Part shown: positions 16,546 to 23,797 of the stretch, one piece after another
How the letters are laid out: every line of letters begins with the position of its first letter
Position numbering within the stretch: position 1 is the stretch's first letter
Assembly (NCBI GenBank): GCA_017429945.1
Contig: JAFRNY010000042.1
Location: forward strand, 1 to 41,400
DNA length: 41,400 nucleotides
Source: Bacteroidaceae bacterium
Lineage (GTDB): Bacteria; Bacteroidota; Bacteroidia; Bacteroidales; Bacteroidaceae
Reading direction: 5' to 3'
Translations under genes and position numbers: made by a program
Notes under the pieces: generated by a model
Database searches by the model: none
Told to the model about the DNA's origin: nothing
What the model saw: only the letters and a program-made list of their open reading frames with translations

Positions 16546-17259
16546 ATGGCAGAAACAAAATCTATGACTGAAGAGTTGCGCAATCAACGCGGAACCAGCC
16601 TCCTGCTGGGCTATGTTCTCGTGCTTGCGCTTATGTTCGTGGCCTTTGAATACACGACGCGTGAAATTAAGGTTAATGAGCTCGAGCCTATCTATGAGAG
16701 TAATTTTGAGGAAGACATGATTCCTATCACTACTCAGAAAGAGCAAATGGCTCCACCGCCAGCCGCTGCACCTAAGGTGGCAGAAATCCTGAACATCGTG
16801 GACGATGAGACGGAGCTCGCCGAAGAGGAAGTGCAGACCTCTGAGGAAGTCAACCAGGCTATCTCCACAGTCACGGGCGATGGCGCTCCGACCGCTGTCG
16901 TTGCCGCACCTGTAGGTCCCGTGCGTGAGGAGAGCGATGACGACCGCATCTTCGAGGTCGTTGAGGAAAATGCTCAGTTCCCCGGTGGCGACGATGAGTG
17001 CTACAGATGGCTTTCAGAGCACATCAAGTATCCCGCTATCGCTCAGGAACAGGGCATTCAGGGCCGCGTGTTCGCCCAGTTCGTCGTCAACAAGGATGGT
17101 TCTATCGTCGACGTGAAGATCCTTCGCTCACCCGACCCCTCGCTCTCGAAGGAAGCTGAGCGCGTGATCAAACTGATGCCGAAGTGGCGCCCCGCACGTC
17201 AGGGTAATAAGAATGTGCGTTCGCGCTTCAACCTGCCGGTTATGTTCCGTCTGCAATAA
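16546..17259 (+). CDS. tonB: TonB energy transducer
   Basis: TonB passes proton-motive force from ExbB/ExbD to outer-membrane TonB-dependent receptors. The 237-residue protein has a short cytoplasmic N-terminus, one transmembrane helix LLLGYVLVLALMFVAF (about 19-34), a periplasmic linker rich in Pro and acidic residues (KEQMAPPPAAAP near 65-76, then glutamates), and a C-terminal TonB domain (about 140-237) with AQFPGGDDECYRWL, IKYPAIAQEQGIQGRVFAQF, DVKILRSPDPSL and MPKWRPARQG. This is the standard Bacteroidetes form. It has its own promoter and a terminator hairpin 39 bp after the stop. The exbB-exbD genes are 2.2 kb downstream, separated by a polyprenyl synthetase gene and tatD. Confidence 0.94.
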   Translation: MAETKSMTEELRNQRGTSLLLGYVLVLALMFVAFEYTTREIKVNELEPIYESNFEEDMIPITTQKEQMAPPPAAAPKVAEILNIVDDETELAEEEVQTSEEVNQAISTVTGDGAPTAVVAAPVGPVREESDDDRIFEVVEENAQFPGGDDECYRWLSEHIKYPAIAQEQGIQGRVFAQFVVNKDGSIVDVKILRSPDPSLSKEAERVIKLMPKWRPARQGNKNVRSRFNLPVMFRLQ

Positions 17260-17297
17260 AAGCTAACGACTATATACCTTATTATATATTATATATA

Positions 17298-17329
17298 GAG
17301 GCTGCGCCAAACGAAGTGCAGCCTCTTTT
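17298..17329 (+). terminator. Rho-independent terminator after tonB
   Basis: GAGGCTGC (17298-17305) pairs perfectly with GCAGCCTC (17318-17325) around a 12-nt loop, followed by TTTT. It lies only 12 bp before the next ATG, so it may act as an attenuator with read-through into the polyprenyl synthetase gene. Confidence 0.75.
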
Positions 17330-17341
17330 CATCCAACAAAT

Positions 17342-18409
17342 ATGCTTACAGCTACTCAAACACTCGCCCTCGTCAACAACGCCCTGGCGCAGTTGCCGTT
17401 TGACCGCAAGCCCGAAGGACTGTATGCTCCGGTGAAATATGTGCTGGCGCTGGGCGGCAAGCGCATCCGCCCCGTGCTGATGCTTATGGCTTATGAGCTC
17501 TATCGCGATGACGTGGAATCTATAATGCCTGCCGCCCTGGGCATTGAGGTGTATCATAATTATACTCTGCTTCACGACGATGTGATGGACAAAGCCGAAA
17601 TCCGACGCGGCAAGCCAACGGTGCATAAAGTTTGGGACGAGAACACTGCCATCCTCTCGGGAGATTCGATGCTTGTGCTGGCTTATCAGCTGATGGGGAA
17701 GGCTCCCGACAACTGCCTGCGCACCGTCATGAACCTCTTCACGGAAACGGCCCTTGAAATAGGCGAGGGACAGCAGTATGATATGGAATTCGAATCACGC
17801 ATGGACGTCAGCGAGGACGAATATATCGAGATGATCAGACTGAAGACTTCCGTGCTGCTGGCATGCGCTCTGAAGCTCGGGGCAATCCAGGCCGGCGCCC
17901 CGGCGGCTGATGCCGAGCGTCTATATCGCTTCGGCGAGAACCTCGGACTGGCTTTCCAGCTTCAGGACGACCTGCTCGACGTCTATGGCGACCCCAAGAC
18001 CTTCGGTAAGAATATCGGTGGCGACATCATAGAGGGCAAAAAGACTTTCATGCTGATTAATGCCCTGCGCCTCGCATCGCCAGAGCAGCGCGAAGCCCTC
18101 ACCGCCTGGCTCGATACCCCCGTATCACCTGCCGGCTCTTCATCGGCTTCTTCCGCCGCTTCGGTTTCTCCCTCTCTCGCAGCTGGTGGTCAGCCAGGAA
18201 CGGGTTCAGTTCTCGGCGGTTCGTCCGCCGAGAAGATTGCCGCTGTCACCGCCTTATACAATCAAATTGGTGTTCGCCAGCTGGCTGAGCAGCGCATTAA
18301 CTCCTATTTTGAAGCAGCCTTCAAGGAACTCGACGCCGTGGAACTCCCCGCAGAACGCAAGCAACCGCTGCGCGATTTCGCGCTCTCGCTGCTTGGACGT
18401 CAGTCTTGA
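17342..18409 (+). CDS. Polyprenyl (isoprenyl) diphosphate synthase with low-complexity insertion
   Basis: Trans-isoprenyl diphosphate synthase condensing IPP with allylic diphosphates. The 355-residue protein has GGKRIRPVL at 38-46, the first Asp-rich motif LLHDDVMDKAEIRRGKPT (Asp79, Asp80, Asp83), and the second motif FQLQDDLLDVYGD near residue 207. Tyr74, five residues before the first Asp, is the position where bulky residues limit chain length in this superfamily, so a short product (C15-C20) is inferred. Residues about 260-296 (a Ser/Ala/Gly/Pro stretch ending in GGSSAEK) form an insertion between two conserved helices, where relatives have only a short turn. It is encoded by DNA containing a perfect 10-bp hairpin. 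A weakly terminated tonB transcript may read into it, and tatD follows 26 bp later. Confidence 0.9.
   Translation: MLTATQTLALVNNALAQLPFDRKPEGLYAPVKYVLALGGKRIRPVLMLMAYELYRDDVESIMPAALGIEVYHNYTLLHDDVMDKAEIRRGKPTVHKVWDENTAILSGDSMLVLAYQLMGKAPDNCLRTVMNLFTETALEIGEGQQYDMEFESRMDVSEDEYIEMIRLKTSVLLACALKLGAIQAGAPAADAERLYRFGENLGLAFQLQDDLLDVYGDPKTFGKNIGGDIIEGKKTFMLINALRLASPEQREALTAWLDTPVSPAGSSSASSAASVSPSLAAGGQPGTGSVLGGSSAEKIAAVTALYNQIGVRQLAEQRINSYFEAAFKELDAVELPAERKQPLRDFALSLLGRQS
18210..18234. repeat. Perfect 10-bp inverted repeat inside the polyprenyl synthase gene
   Basis: TTCTCGGCGG (18210-18219) and CCGCCGAGAA (18225-18234) flank a TTCGT loop. It lies at the 3' edge of the stretch encoding the Ser/Ala/Gly-rich insertion. 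Confidence 0.7.
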
Positions 18410-18435
18410 CTCCCTTCCAAATCCCAAATTAATCC

Positions 18436-19257
18436 TTGATCATAGATTCCCACAGCCATCTCTATGGCGATGAATTTAGTGAGGACATAGATGAAGTCCT
18501 CCAGAGAGCTCGTGCTGAAGGCGTGGGGAAAATCTTCCTGCCAAACGTCAATGCCGACAGTATTGAGCCGATGCTCAGGCTCGCCTCGCGCTTTCCACGC
18601 TTCTTGTATCCGATGATGGGGCTTCACCCCGAAGATATCACAGACGACTGGCCGCGTGTGCTCGATGAGATGGAAGTCCGGCTGGCCGAACCGGCTAATC
18701 CATATATCGCCGTCGGTGAAGTTGGCTTGGACTACTATTGGGATCGCTCGCGCTACGTCGAGCAGCAAGAGGTGTTTGCCCGGCAAATCGGCTGGGCCCT
18801 AAAATTCGGCTTGCCTCTCATGATTCACACCCGATCGGCTCATCGTGAAATGGTAGAGGTGATGCGCACGGTAGTAAATGGTAAGTCCATAAATATAGTA
18901 AATAGTCAATCCTCAAATAGTAAATTACACGGCGTTTTCCATTGCTTTGCCGGGACGGCGGAAGAGGCTGAGGAGCTACTGGGCTTTGACGGTTTCATGC
19001 TGGGGATAGGGGGCGTGCTTACGTTTAAAAAGAGCCCGTTGCCCGAGGTGTTGCGCTCCGTTGTGCCGCTCAATCGTATCGTGGTGGAGACCGATTCCCC
19101 ATATCTCGCACCGGTGCCGCACCGTGGAAAGCGCAACGAGAGTGCCTTCATTGTCGCCACAGTGAGGCGTCTGGCTGAGATTTACGAAGTGAGCGAGGCC
19201 GAAGTCTGCGAAATTACAACTCGAAACGCCCTTCAAACGTTCCCAAAAGCGGGCTAA
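18436..19257 (+). CDS. tatD: TatD family metal-dependent hydrolase with repeat-derived insertion
   Basis: TatD-type enzymes are metal-dependent nucleases or phosphodiesterases of the amidohydrolase superfamily. The 273-residue protein starts IIDSHSHLYG (metal ligands His6, His8), with VGEVGLDYYW (Glu95), LMIHTRSAH (His131), GVFHCFAG (His169) and VVETDSPYLAPVPHRGKRNE near 215. The start is a TTG at 18436-18438; no earlier in-frame ATG fits and the HSH motif must be included. Residues about 146-163 (VVNGKSINIVNSQSSNSK) form extra sequence between conserved blocks, encoded by AT-rich short tandem repeats like those found between genes here. All ligand positions are retained, so activity is probably preserved. 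It is close behind the polyprenyl synthase and likely co-transcribed. Confidence 0.93.
   Translation: MIIDSHSHLYGDEFSEDIDEVLQRARAEGVGKIFLPNVNADSIEPMLRLASRFPRFLYPMMGLHPEDITDDWPRVLDEMEVRLAEPANPYIAVGEVGLDYYWDRSRYVEQQEVFARQIGWALKFGLPLMIHTRSAHREMVEVMRTVVNGKSINIVNSQSSNSKLHGVFHCFAGTAEEAEELLGFDGFMLGIGGVLTFKKSPLPEVLRSVVPLNRIVVETDSPYLAPVPHRGKRNESAFIVATVRRLAEIYEVSEAEVCEITTRNALQTFPKAG
18872..18925 (+). repeat. Intergenic-type short tandem repeat within tatD
   Basis: TAGTAAA/TAGTCAA-type heptamers with TCAATCCTCA at 18906-18915 lie inside the reading frame. The same 10-mer occurs at 59-68 and at 29067-29076. Confidence 0.8.
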
Positions 19258-19419
19258 CACACACTTTCAGCCCCCAAAAACAAGAAAAAAGCACTCGGAA
19301 ACAAAGTTTTTTTAAGAAAAAGGCGAGAGTAAACAAAAAAAATGATATTTTTGTACCGAATTAGCACGTAAAGAAAAATCACAATAACAATTTCATTCAT
19401 CATTAAACAAAAAAACAAA
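19258..19419 (+). promoter_or_regulatory. Spacer with possible exbB promoter
   Basis: AT-rich 162-bp spacer. TATTTTTG at 19346-19353 fits TAnnTTTG and would give a leader of about 60 nt for exbB. The -33 element is not clear. Confidence 0.5.
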
Positions 19420-20265
19420 ATGAAAAAGTATTTTGCAATTGTTGCAATGGTGGCTGCCTGCACTTTTGGCATGACACCTTCCGTAATGGCTCAGGACGAA
19501 GTAGCTGAAGCTGCTGCCGAGCAGGTTGATTCCGCAGCTGTAGACAGCGCAGCCGTTGACACCGCTGAGGCTGCTCCCGCAGTCGAAGAGACCGTCGCAC
19601 CCGTCGAGGAAGAGCAAGGTCTGCACAAGACCCTCAAGACAAAGTTCATCGAAGGTGATGCCGGCTTCATGAGCCTCGTTGCCATCGCTCTCGTGCTGGG
19701 TCTGGCTTTCTGCATTGAGCGTGTCATCTATCTGACTCTCGCTCAGGTTAACACTCGCAAGTTCCTCGAGACTCTCCGTGGTAAGGTTGAGGCTAACAAG
19801 CTTGATGAGGCTATCGATTACTGCGCTGGCACTCGTGGCCCCGTCGCTCAGGTTTCAAAGAAGGCTATCCAGTGCCTCGCTTCTGACGACCAGAACGATA
19901 TCGCTACCATCGAGCGTAACATCAACACCGAGGCTGAAGTGCAGGGCGCTTACCTCGAGGAGAACTGCTCATGGATCACACTGTTCATCGCAATGGCCCC
20001 GTCTCTCGGCTTCCTCGGAACTGTGATCGGTATGGTACAGGCATTCGATGATATCGAGCGCGCAGGTGATATCAGCCCGACAGTCGTTGCCGGTGGTATG
20101 AAGGTCGCACTTATCACCACCATCTTCGGTATTATCGTTGCTCTTGTCCTCCAGGTATTCTACAACTACATCCTCTCTCGCATCGAGGCTCTCAACTCCA
20201 ACATGGAGGAGACCGCTATGAGCCTGCTCGAGATGTGCGTTAAGTCGCCGAAGTGCAAGAAGTAA
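19420..20265 (+). CDS. exbB: ExbB (MotA/TolQ/ExbB proton channel family)
   Basis: ExbB forms the inner-membrane proton channel with ExbD that energises TonB. The 281-residue protein starts with a signal-like segment MKKYFAIVAMVAACTFGMTP, then a periplasmic Ala/Glu/Asp-rich stretch (about 25-70, with repeated DSAAVD), then three membrane helices: about 84-104 (SLVAIALVLGLAFCIERVIY), about 185-208 (the family signature FIAMAPSLGFLGTVIGMVQA) and about 226-250. The signature block GGMKVALITTIFGIIVAL confirms the family. The acidic-alanine N-terminal extension is longer than in proteobacterial ExbB. It is followed by a four-helix protein and two exbD genes in the same direction. Confidence 0.94.
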   Translation: MKKYFAIVAMVAACTFGMTPSVMAQDEVAEAAAEQVDSAAVDSAAVDTAEAAPAVEETVAPVEEEQGLHKTLKTKFIEGDAGFMSLVAIALVLGLAFCIERVIYLTLAQVNTRKFLETLRGKVEANKLDEAIDYCAGTRGPVAQVSKKAIQCLASDDQNDIATIERNINTEAEVQGAYLEENCSWITLFIAMAPSLGFLGTVIGMVQAFDDIERAGDISPTVVAGGMKVALITTIFGIIVALVLQVFYNYILSRIEALNSNMEETAMSLLEMCVKSPKCKK

Positions 20266-20376
20266 GTTAATTTGACGATTTCACCATTTCACAAATTCAC
20301 TCCTTTAGCCGACGGCGAGGCGTGAACGACGAAGCGTAAATCGTATATTGTAAATTGTAAAATCGTAAAATTAATT
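20266..20376. repeat. Short repeats after exbB
   Basis: Directly after the exbB stop come ATTTCAC-type units (20280-20300). Before the next ATG are TCGTAAA/TTGTAAA heptamers (about 20333-20370). No promoter box is evident, so co-transcription with exbB is plausible. Confidence 0.65.
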
Positions 20377-20874
20377 ATGAAACTCGAAAAGCTTTCAAAT
20401 ATGGCGCTGTACACCGTGATCGGCGTTGGTGTTGTCTGCTTCGTCCTCTTCTATCTGGTGGATTACAGCAACATGGACTTCGACGGCGTGCACGTATCCC
20501 CGAAGCTGACGGACTTGGTTCTGTTCCTCATGTATGGGTTGTTCGCTATCACTGCTTGCCTCACTCTGTGGAGCCTTGTGCGTGGCGCTACCGTAAACTC
20601 AGGTAACACAGGCCCCAGCCCCACAGGCATTCCCGGCGGAAAAGTAGCCCTCTTCACATGGGGCTCCGTGATCGTAGCTCTCATCATCGGTGTTGTCACC
20701 GGCCTTGGCGAGGAGCCCTTCACAACAGTCTCTGGCAAAACCACTGCTGCCAGCATGGTCACAGTAGTTGATATGTGGCTCGTAGCCATCTATATCCTGG
20801 CTATCCTGGCCATCATCGCTGTTGTAATCAGCATGAGCGGCTGGCTCACCAAGAGCGCTACTCCGAAGGAATAA
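20377..20874 (+). CDS. Four-helix membrane protein of the Exb cluster
   Basis: A 165-residue integral membrane protein with four predicted helices: about 8-26 (ALYTVIGVGVVCFVLFYLV), 45-68 (LTDLVLFLMYGLFAITACLT), 88-109 (VALFTWGSVIVALIIGVVTG) and 130-152 (LVAIYILAILAIIAVVISM). It has no recognised domain. Its position between exbB and the two exbD genes recurs, from general knowledge, in Bacteroidales TonB-system clusters, which suggests an accessory subunit of the ExbB-ExbD motor. The spacer after it carries a long inverted repeat before exbD. Confidence 0.75.
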   Translation: MKLEKLSNMALYTVIGVGVVCFVLFYLVDYSNMDFDGVHVSPKLTDLVLFLMYGLFAITACLTLWSLVRGATVNSGNTGPSPTGIPGGKVALFTWGSVIVALIIGVVTGLGEEPFTTVSGKTTAASMVTVVDMWLVAIYILAILAIIAVVISMSGWLTKSATPKE

Positions 20875-20887
20875 CTATTAAGTTTAA

Positions 20888-20967
20888 TGTTTAAAGTTTA
20901 AAGTTTAATGAAGATACGTAATCCCAAGCGATTTGCATATTGACATTCTTACTTTAAACTTTAAACA
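20888..20967. repeat. 17-bp perfect inverted repeat of TTTAAAG units before exbD
   Basis: Arms 20888-20904 and 20951-20967 are exact reverse complements built of GTTTAAAG units, 46 bp apart. Further related units extend to 21000, next to the exbD ATG at 21007. It could fold in the transcript between the four-helix gene and exbD. Confidence 0.8.
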
Positions 20968-21006
20968 ATCTACATTGAACTTTAGACATTAAACTTTAAT
21001 CCAATT

Positions 21007-21594
21007 ATGGCAAGAAAGAAGAAAAAAGTGCCTGGGCTGAACTCGAGCTCTACTGCTGATATCTCTTTCATCCTGCTCATCTTCTTCCTCGTGACCACTT
21101 CTATGGACACCGATATGGGTTTGGCTCGCCGACTGCCACAGCCGCCCGAACCCAATCAGGAAGATGCTCAGATTGACGTGAAAGAGCGCAATGTGCTCAA
21201 CGTGCGCCTTAACGCCGCCGGTTATCTGATGGTAAACCACGACTTCATCGATATCAACCAGTTGCGTGCGCGTGCCAAGGAGTTCATCCAGAACAAGAAT
21301 AACAATCCAAAATTGCCGGAGTTGCATGCAAAGGTGATTGAAGGGCTCGGAACCTGCTACGTTACTGACAAGCATGTGATCTCTGTTCAGACTGACCGCG
21401 GTACGCCTTACAACGTGTACTTCCAGGTTCAGAATGAGCTCGTTGCAGCTTATAATGAACTGCGCGACGACCTCGCAATCGCTAAGTTCGGGCATCCCTA
21501 TGCCCGCTGCAACGAGGACGAGCAGGTGGCTATCCGCACATACTATCCCCAGAAGATTTCTGAGGCCGAACCTAAAAACTATGGAGGAAACTAA
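21007..21594 (+). CDS. exbD: ExbD biopolymer transport protein (first copy)
   Basis: ExbD is the single-span partner in the ExbB-ExbD proton channel; its membrane Asp carries protons. The 195-residue protein starts MARKKKKVPGLNSSSTADIS with the membrane helix TADISFILLIFFLVTTSM (about 16-33); the Asp in TADIS is the expected proton-carrying residue. The rest is a periplasmic domain, longer than in the second copy and with PEPNQEDAQIDVKERNVLNV near 45-62. It is followed after 2 bp by a second exbD gene, so the two are translationally close and may form hetero-oligomers. Confidence 0.92.
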   Translation: MARKKKKVPGLNSSSTADISFILLIFFLVTTSMDTDMGLARRLPQPPEPNQEDAQIDVKERNVLNVRLNAAGYLMVNHDFIDINQLRARAKEFIQNKNNNPKLPELHAKVIEGLGTCYVTDKHVISVQTDRGTPYNVYFQVQNELVAAYNELRDDLAIAKFGHPYARCNEDEQVAIRTYYPQKISEAEPKNYGGN

Positions 21595-21596
21595 TC

Positions 21597-22049
21597 ATGG
21601 CAAGAAACAAGGAAAAAAGAGAAATGCCTGAGATGAACACCTCATCTCTCCCTGACTTGATCTTTACGATCCTGTTCTTCTTCATGATCGTTACCACCAT
21701 GCGTGAGGTGACGCTGAAGGTTAAGTTCACAGTGCCTGCAGGTACCGAGCTTGAGAAGTTGGAGAAGAAGTCGTGCGTGTCGTTCATCTACGTAGGTCCT
21801 CCCACCGATCAGCTGCGCGCTCAGATGGGTTCGGGTACTCGTATCCAGCTCAACGACCGCTATGCCGAGCCGCGCGAGGTGATGGACTTCGTAGCTCAGG
21901 AGCGTACCACAATGCCCGATCCTGCATCGCAGGTTATGTCCATGAAGATCGACCAGCACACTCAGATGGGTATTATCACCGATATCAAGGAAGTGCTGCG
22001 TAAGTCCTGGGCTCTGAAGATCAACTATTCTGCTACGCGCCGTAACTAA
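21597..22049 (+). CDS. exbD: ExbD biopolymer transport protein (second copy)
   Basis: A 150-residue ExbD paralogue starting MARNKEKREMPEMNTSSLPD with helix LPDLIFTILFFFMIVTTM (about 18-35); the Asp in LPDLI corresponds to the proton-carrying residue. Its periplasmic domain is shorter. The start ATG lies 2 bp after the stop of the first copy. Two non-identical exbD genes in tandem are usual in Bacteroidetes. A hairpin follows at 22086-22114. Confidence 0.92.
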   Translation: MARNKEKREMPEMNTSSLPDLIFTILFFFMIVTTMREVTLKVKFTVPAGTELEKLEKKSCVSFIYVGPPTDQLRAQMGSGTRIQLNDRYAEPREVMDFVAQERTTMPDPASQVMSMKIDQHTQMGIITDIKEVLRKSWALKINYSATRRN

Positions 22050-22085
22050 TAATTAATGTACGCGTGTGCGATATAATGAAAGCGA

Positions 22086-22118
22086 CGGCGGCCTCTGCTA
22101 CGTGGGGGCCGCCGCTGT
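22086..22118 (+). terminator. Probable terminator of the exb cluster
   Basis: CGGCGGCC (22086-22093) pairs with GGCCGCCG (22107-22114), then CTGTTT. The T run is short, so efficiency is uncertain. Confidence 0.6.
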
Positions 22119-22168
22119 TTCAAATCTAATATTTTCTACAGTCAACAAATATCTCAAAACCTCCCATT

Positions 22169-22654
22169 ATGAGTCACCAGCGCTTAGATCCTCTTGACCA
22201 ACAGATATTATCGCTCATCGCAGCTGATGCCCGCCGTCCTTTCCTCGAGGTGGCACGTTTGTGCAATGTCAGCGGTGCGGCCATTCACCAGCGCATTCAT
22301 CGCCTTTATAAACTGGGCGTCCTCAAAGGCTCGCAATTTGTGCTCAATCCCAGCAAAATTGGGTTTGAGACCTGTGCTTTTGTAGGAATTTATCTGAAGA
22401 CGCCTTCTGATTTTGATCGTGTGATGGCTGGTTTGCGTGAGATCCCGGAAATCGTGGAGTGCCATGTCACCACTGGCGGCTACGATATTTTCGTGAAGCT
22501 TTACGCGCACAACAATGCCCACCTGATGGAAATCATTCAGGATAAGGTGCGTCCCCTCGGCCTCCAACGCACCGAGTCAATCATCAGTTTTCATGAAGCT
22601 TTTAATCGTCAGATGCCCATTCCCGAGGCTCAAGACATCGAAGATGCCCTTTAA
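22169..22654 (+). CDS. Lrp/AsnC family transcriptional regulator
   Basis: A 161-residue regulator. The N-terminal winged helix (about 5-60) contains LDQQILSLIAADARRPFLEV and CNVSGAAIHQRIHRLYKLGV, the family recognition helix. The C-terminal RAM domain (about 70-150) contains CAFVGIYLKTPSDFDRVM, CHVTTGGYDIFVKLYAHN and TESIISFHEAF, the effector-binding and oligomerisation fold. Such proteins respond to amino acids or other small molecules. No target can be read from the context: it follows the exb terminator and ends in its own strong terminator, so it appears monocistronic. Confidence 0.94.
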   Translation: MSHQRLDPLDQQILSLIAADARRPFLEVARLCNVSGAAIHQRIHRLYKLGVLKGSQFVLNPSKIGFETCAFVGIYLKTPSDFDRVMAGLREIPEIVECHVTTGGYDIFVKLYAHNNAHLMEIIQDKVRPLGLQRTESIISFHEAFNRQMPIPEAQDIEDAL

Positions 22655-22667
22655 GTTTAAGAACAAG

Positions 22668-22703
22668 AGCGGGCTGGAACCTAAATTCCAGCCCGCTTTT
22701 TTT
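22668..22703. terminator. Strong rho-independent terminator after the Lrp gene
   Basis: AGCGGGCTGGAA (22668-22679) pairs perfectly over 12 bp with TTCCAGCCCGCT (22686-22697), 6-nt loop, followed by a seven-T run. It separates the Lrp gene from the converging AraC gene and may serve both. Confidence 0.92.
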
Positions 22704-22776
22704 GTTTTCCCGGTTGGGGTATTTTATGCGCTTTATGGCTTCGATGGCTATAAGTAGCTGCCTGAGAGTCAGGTGC

Positions 22777-23688
22777 CTATAGCAGTTTGTATTGCTTCGG
22801 AGAATAGCCGGTCATCTTCTTGAAGAAACGTCCGAACATGCTTTGCGAAGGGAAGTTGAGTTGGTCGCTAACTTGTTTCACGCTGAGGCTGCTGTTTCGC
22901 AAGAGAGCCTTTGCTTCGAGTGATACGTATTCGTCAATCCATTGCATCCCATGTTTGCCGCTGACCTCCTTGATGATAGTCGAAAGATATTTGGGCGTCA
23001 GGCACATACGGTCAGCGTAGAAGCTGATGCTTCTCTCTTGCGTATAATATTTCTCAAGCAGGGCAAGGAAGTCGTGGAAGATCTCTTCTTTCCGGTTGAG
23101 GGGCTTGTTGAGTTCTGGCAGATCTTTGGGGTTCTCGTTGAAAGAAAGGTTCTTCAGCACGGCGATTTCGCAGAATCGTTGTATAACTTCTTTCTTGTAA
23201 GTGTAGTTTCCGCGGTTGAGTTCCTGGCGCAAGAGCATATATCCTTGCTTGTAATACTCCAAAGCAGCCTCAGAGAAGTCGTGTACGCGATAGTTGTAGT
23301 AGCGATGGGTGAGGTCGACTTTTATTCCGATGCTGTTTCTCATAGTCTCAGAGAACTCTTTGTCTATAAGCATTCCGCAGAAGCGTAAGTCCTCGCTGAC
23401 ACTCCGTCCTTCGAAAATGCAGCCTGGCATCATCGTAAGCGTCTGTCCGGCTTTGATGTCTATGTTGTGCAAGTTTACTTTGATGCTTATGGATCCCTGA
23501 AGCAGGGTTATGAGGAATAGCGATTCGCATTTGACTGGGAACACATTTTCCTGAGGAATGAACGGAAACTCGTTCTCGATGTTGTCGAAGATGACTAATA
23601 AGTCGTTTAGCCGCCCTGTGCCAAAGTTATCAGGCAAGCGCGATAGCTCTAGGGTTTTGGGTGATTGTAGGTTCTGCTGAGTGTTCAT
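22777..23688 (-). CDS. AraC family transcriptional regulator
   Basis: A 303-residue regulator. The ATG at 23686-23688 (MNTQQNLQSPK) is chosen because a strong promoter -7 box covers 23728-23735, so longer starts would lie in the promoter. The N-terminal half looks like a cupin-type sensor domain (SLFLITLLQGSISIKVNLHN, then AGQTLTMMPGC). The C-terminal about 100 residues hold two helix-turn-helix motifs: ISFYADRMCLTPKYLSTIIK and VKQVSDQLNFPSQSMFGRFF, then KKMTGYSPKQYK. This matches the Bacteroidetes AraC type. Effector and targets are unknown; the neighbours are unrelated and the gene has its own promoter. Confidence 0.93.
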   Translation of the reverse strand: MNTQQNLQSPKTLELSRLPDNFGTGRLNDLLVIFDNIENEFPFIPQENVFPVKCESLFLITLLQGSISIKVNLHNIDIKAGQTLTMMPGCIFEGRSVSEDLRFCGMLIDKEFSETMRNSIGIKVDLTHRYYNYRVHDFSEAALEYYKQGYMLLRQELNRGNYTYKKEVIQRFCEIAVLKNLSFNENPKDLPELNKPLNRKEEIFHDFLALLEKYYTQERSISFYADRMCLTPKYLSTIIKEVSGKHGMQWIDEYVSLEAKALLRNSSLSVKQVSDQLNFPSQSMFGRFFKKMTGYSPKQYKLL

Positions 23689-23727
23689 TTTTTCTTTTAT
23701 TTGTGGCTTTTCGGCCGTTTCCGACCG

Positions 23728-23759
23728 CAAAGTTACTATTATTAGTCTATTTGAGCAAA
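23728..23759 (-). promoter_or_regulatory. Promoter of the AraC regulator
   Basis: Minus strand: -33 TTTG (23756-23759), spacer 20 bp, -7 TAACTTTG (23728-23735). It sets the transcription start near 23721 and excludes the upstream TTG at 23728-23730 as a start codon. Confidence 0.75.
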
Positions 23760-23797
23760 AACCTATAGAGCTTATAACTTTTTTTAGCTTACATTCA

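Noticed and set aside
23689-23730. TTG start 14 codons upstream for the AraC regulator
   Set aside because: The codon lies inside the -7 box TAACTTTG of a well-formed promoter; the ATG at 23688 is downstream of the predicted transcription start.
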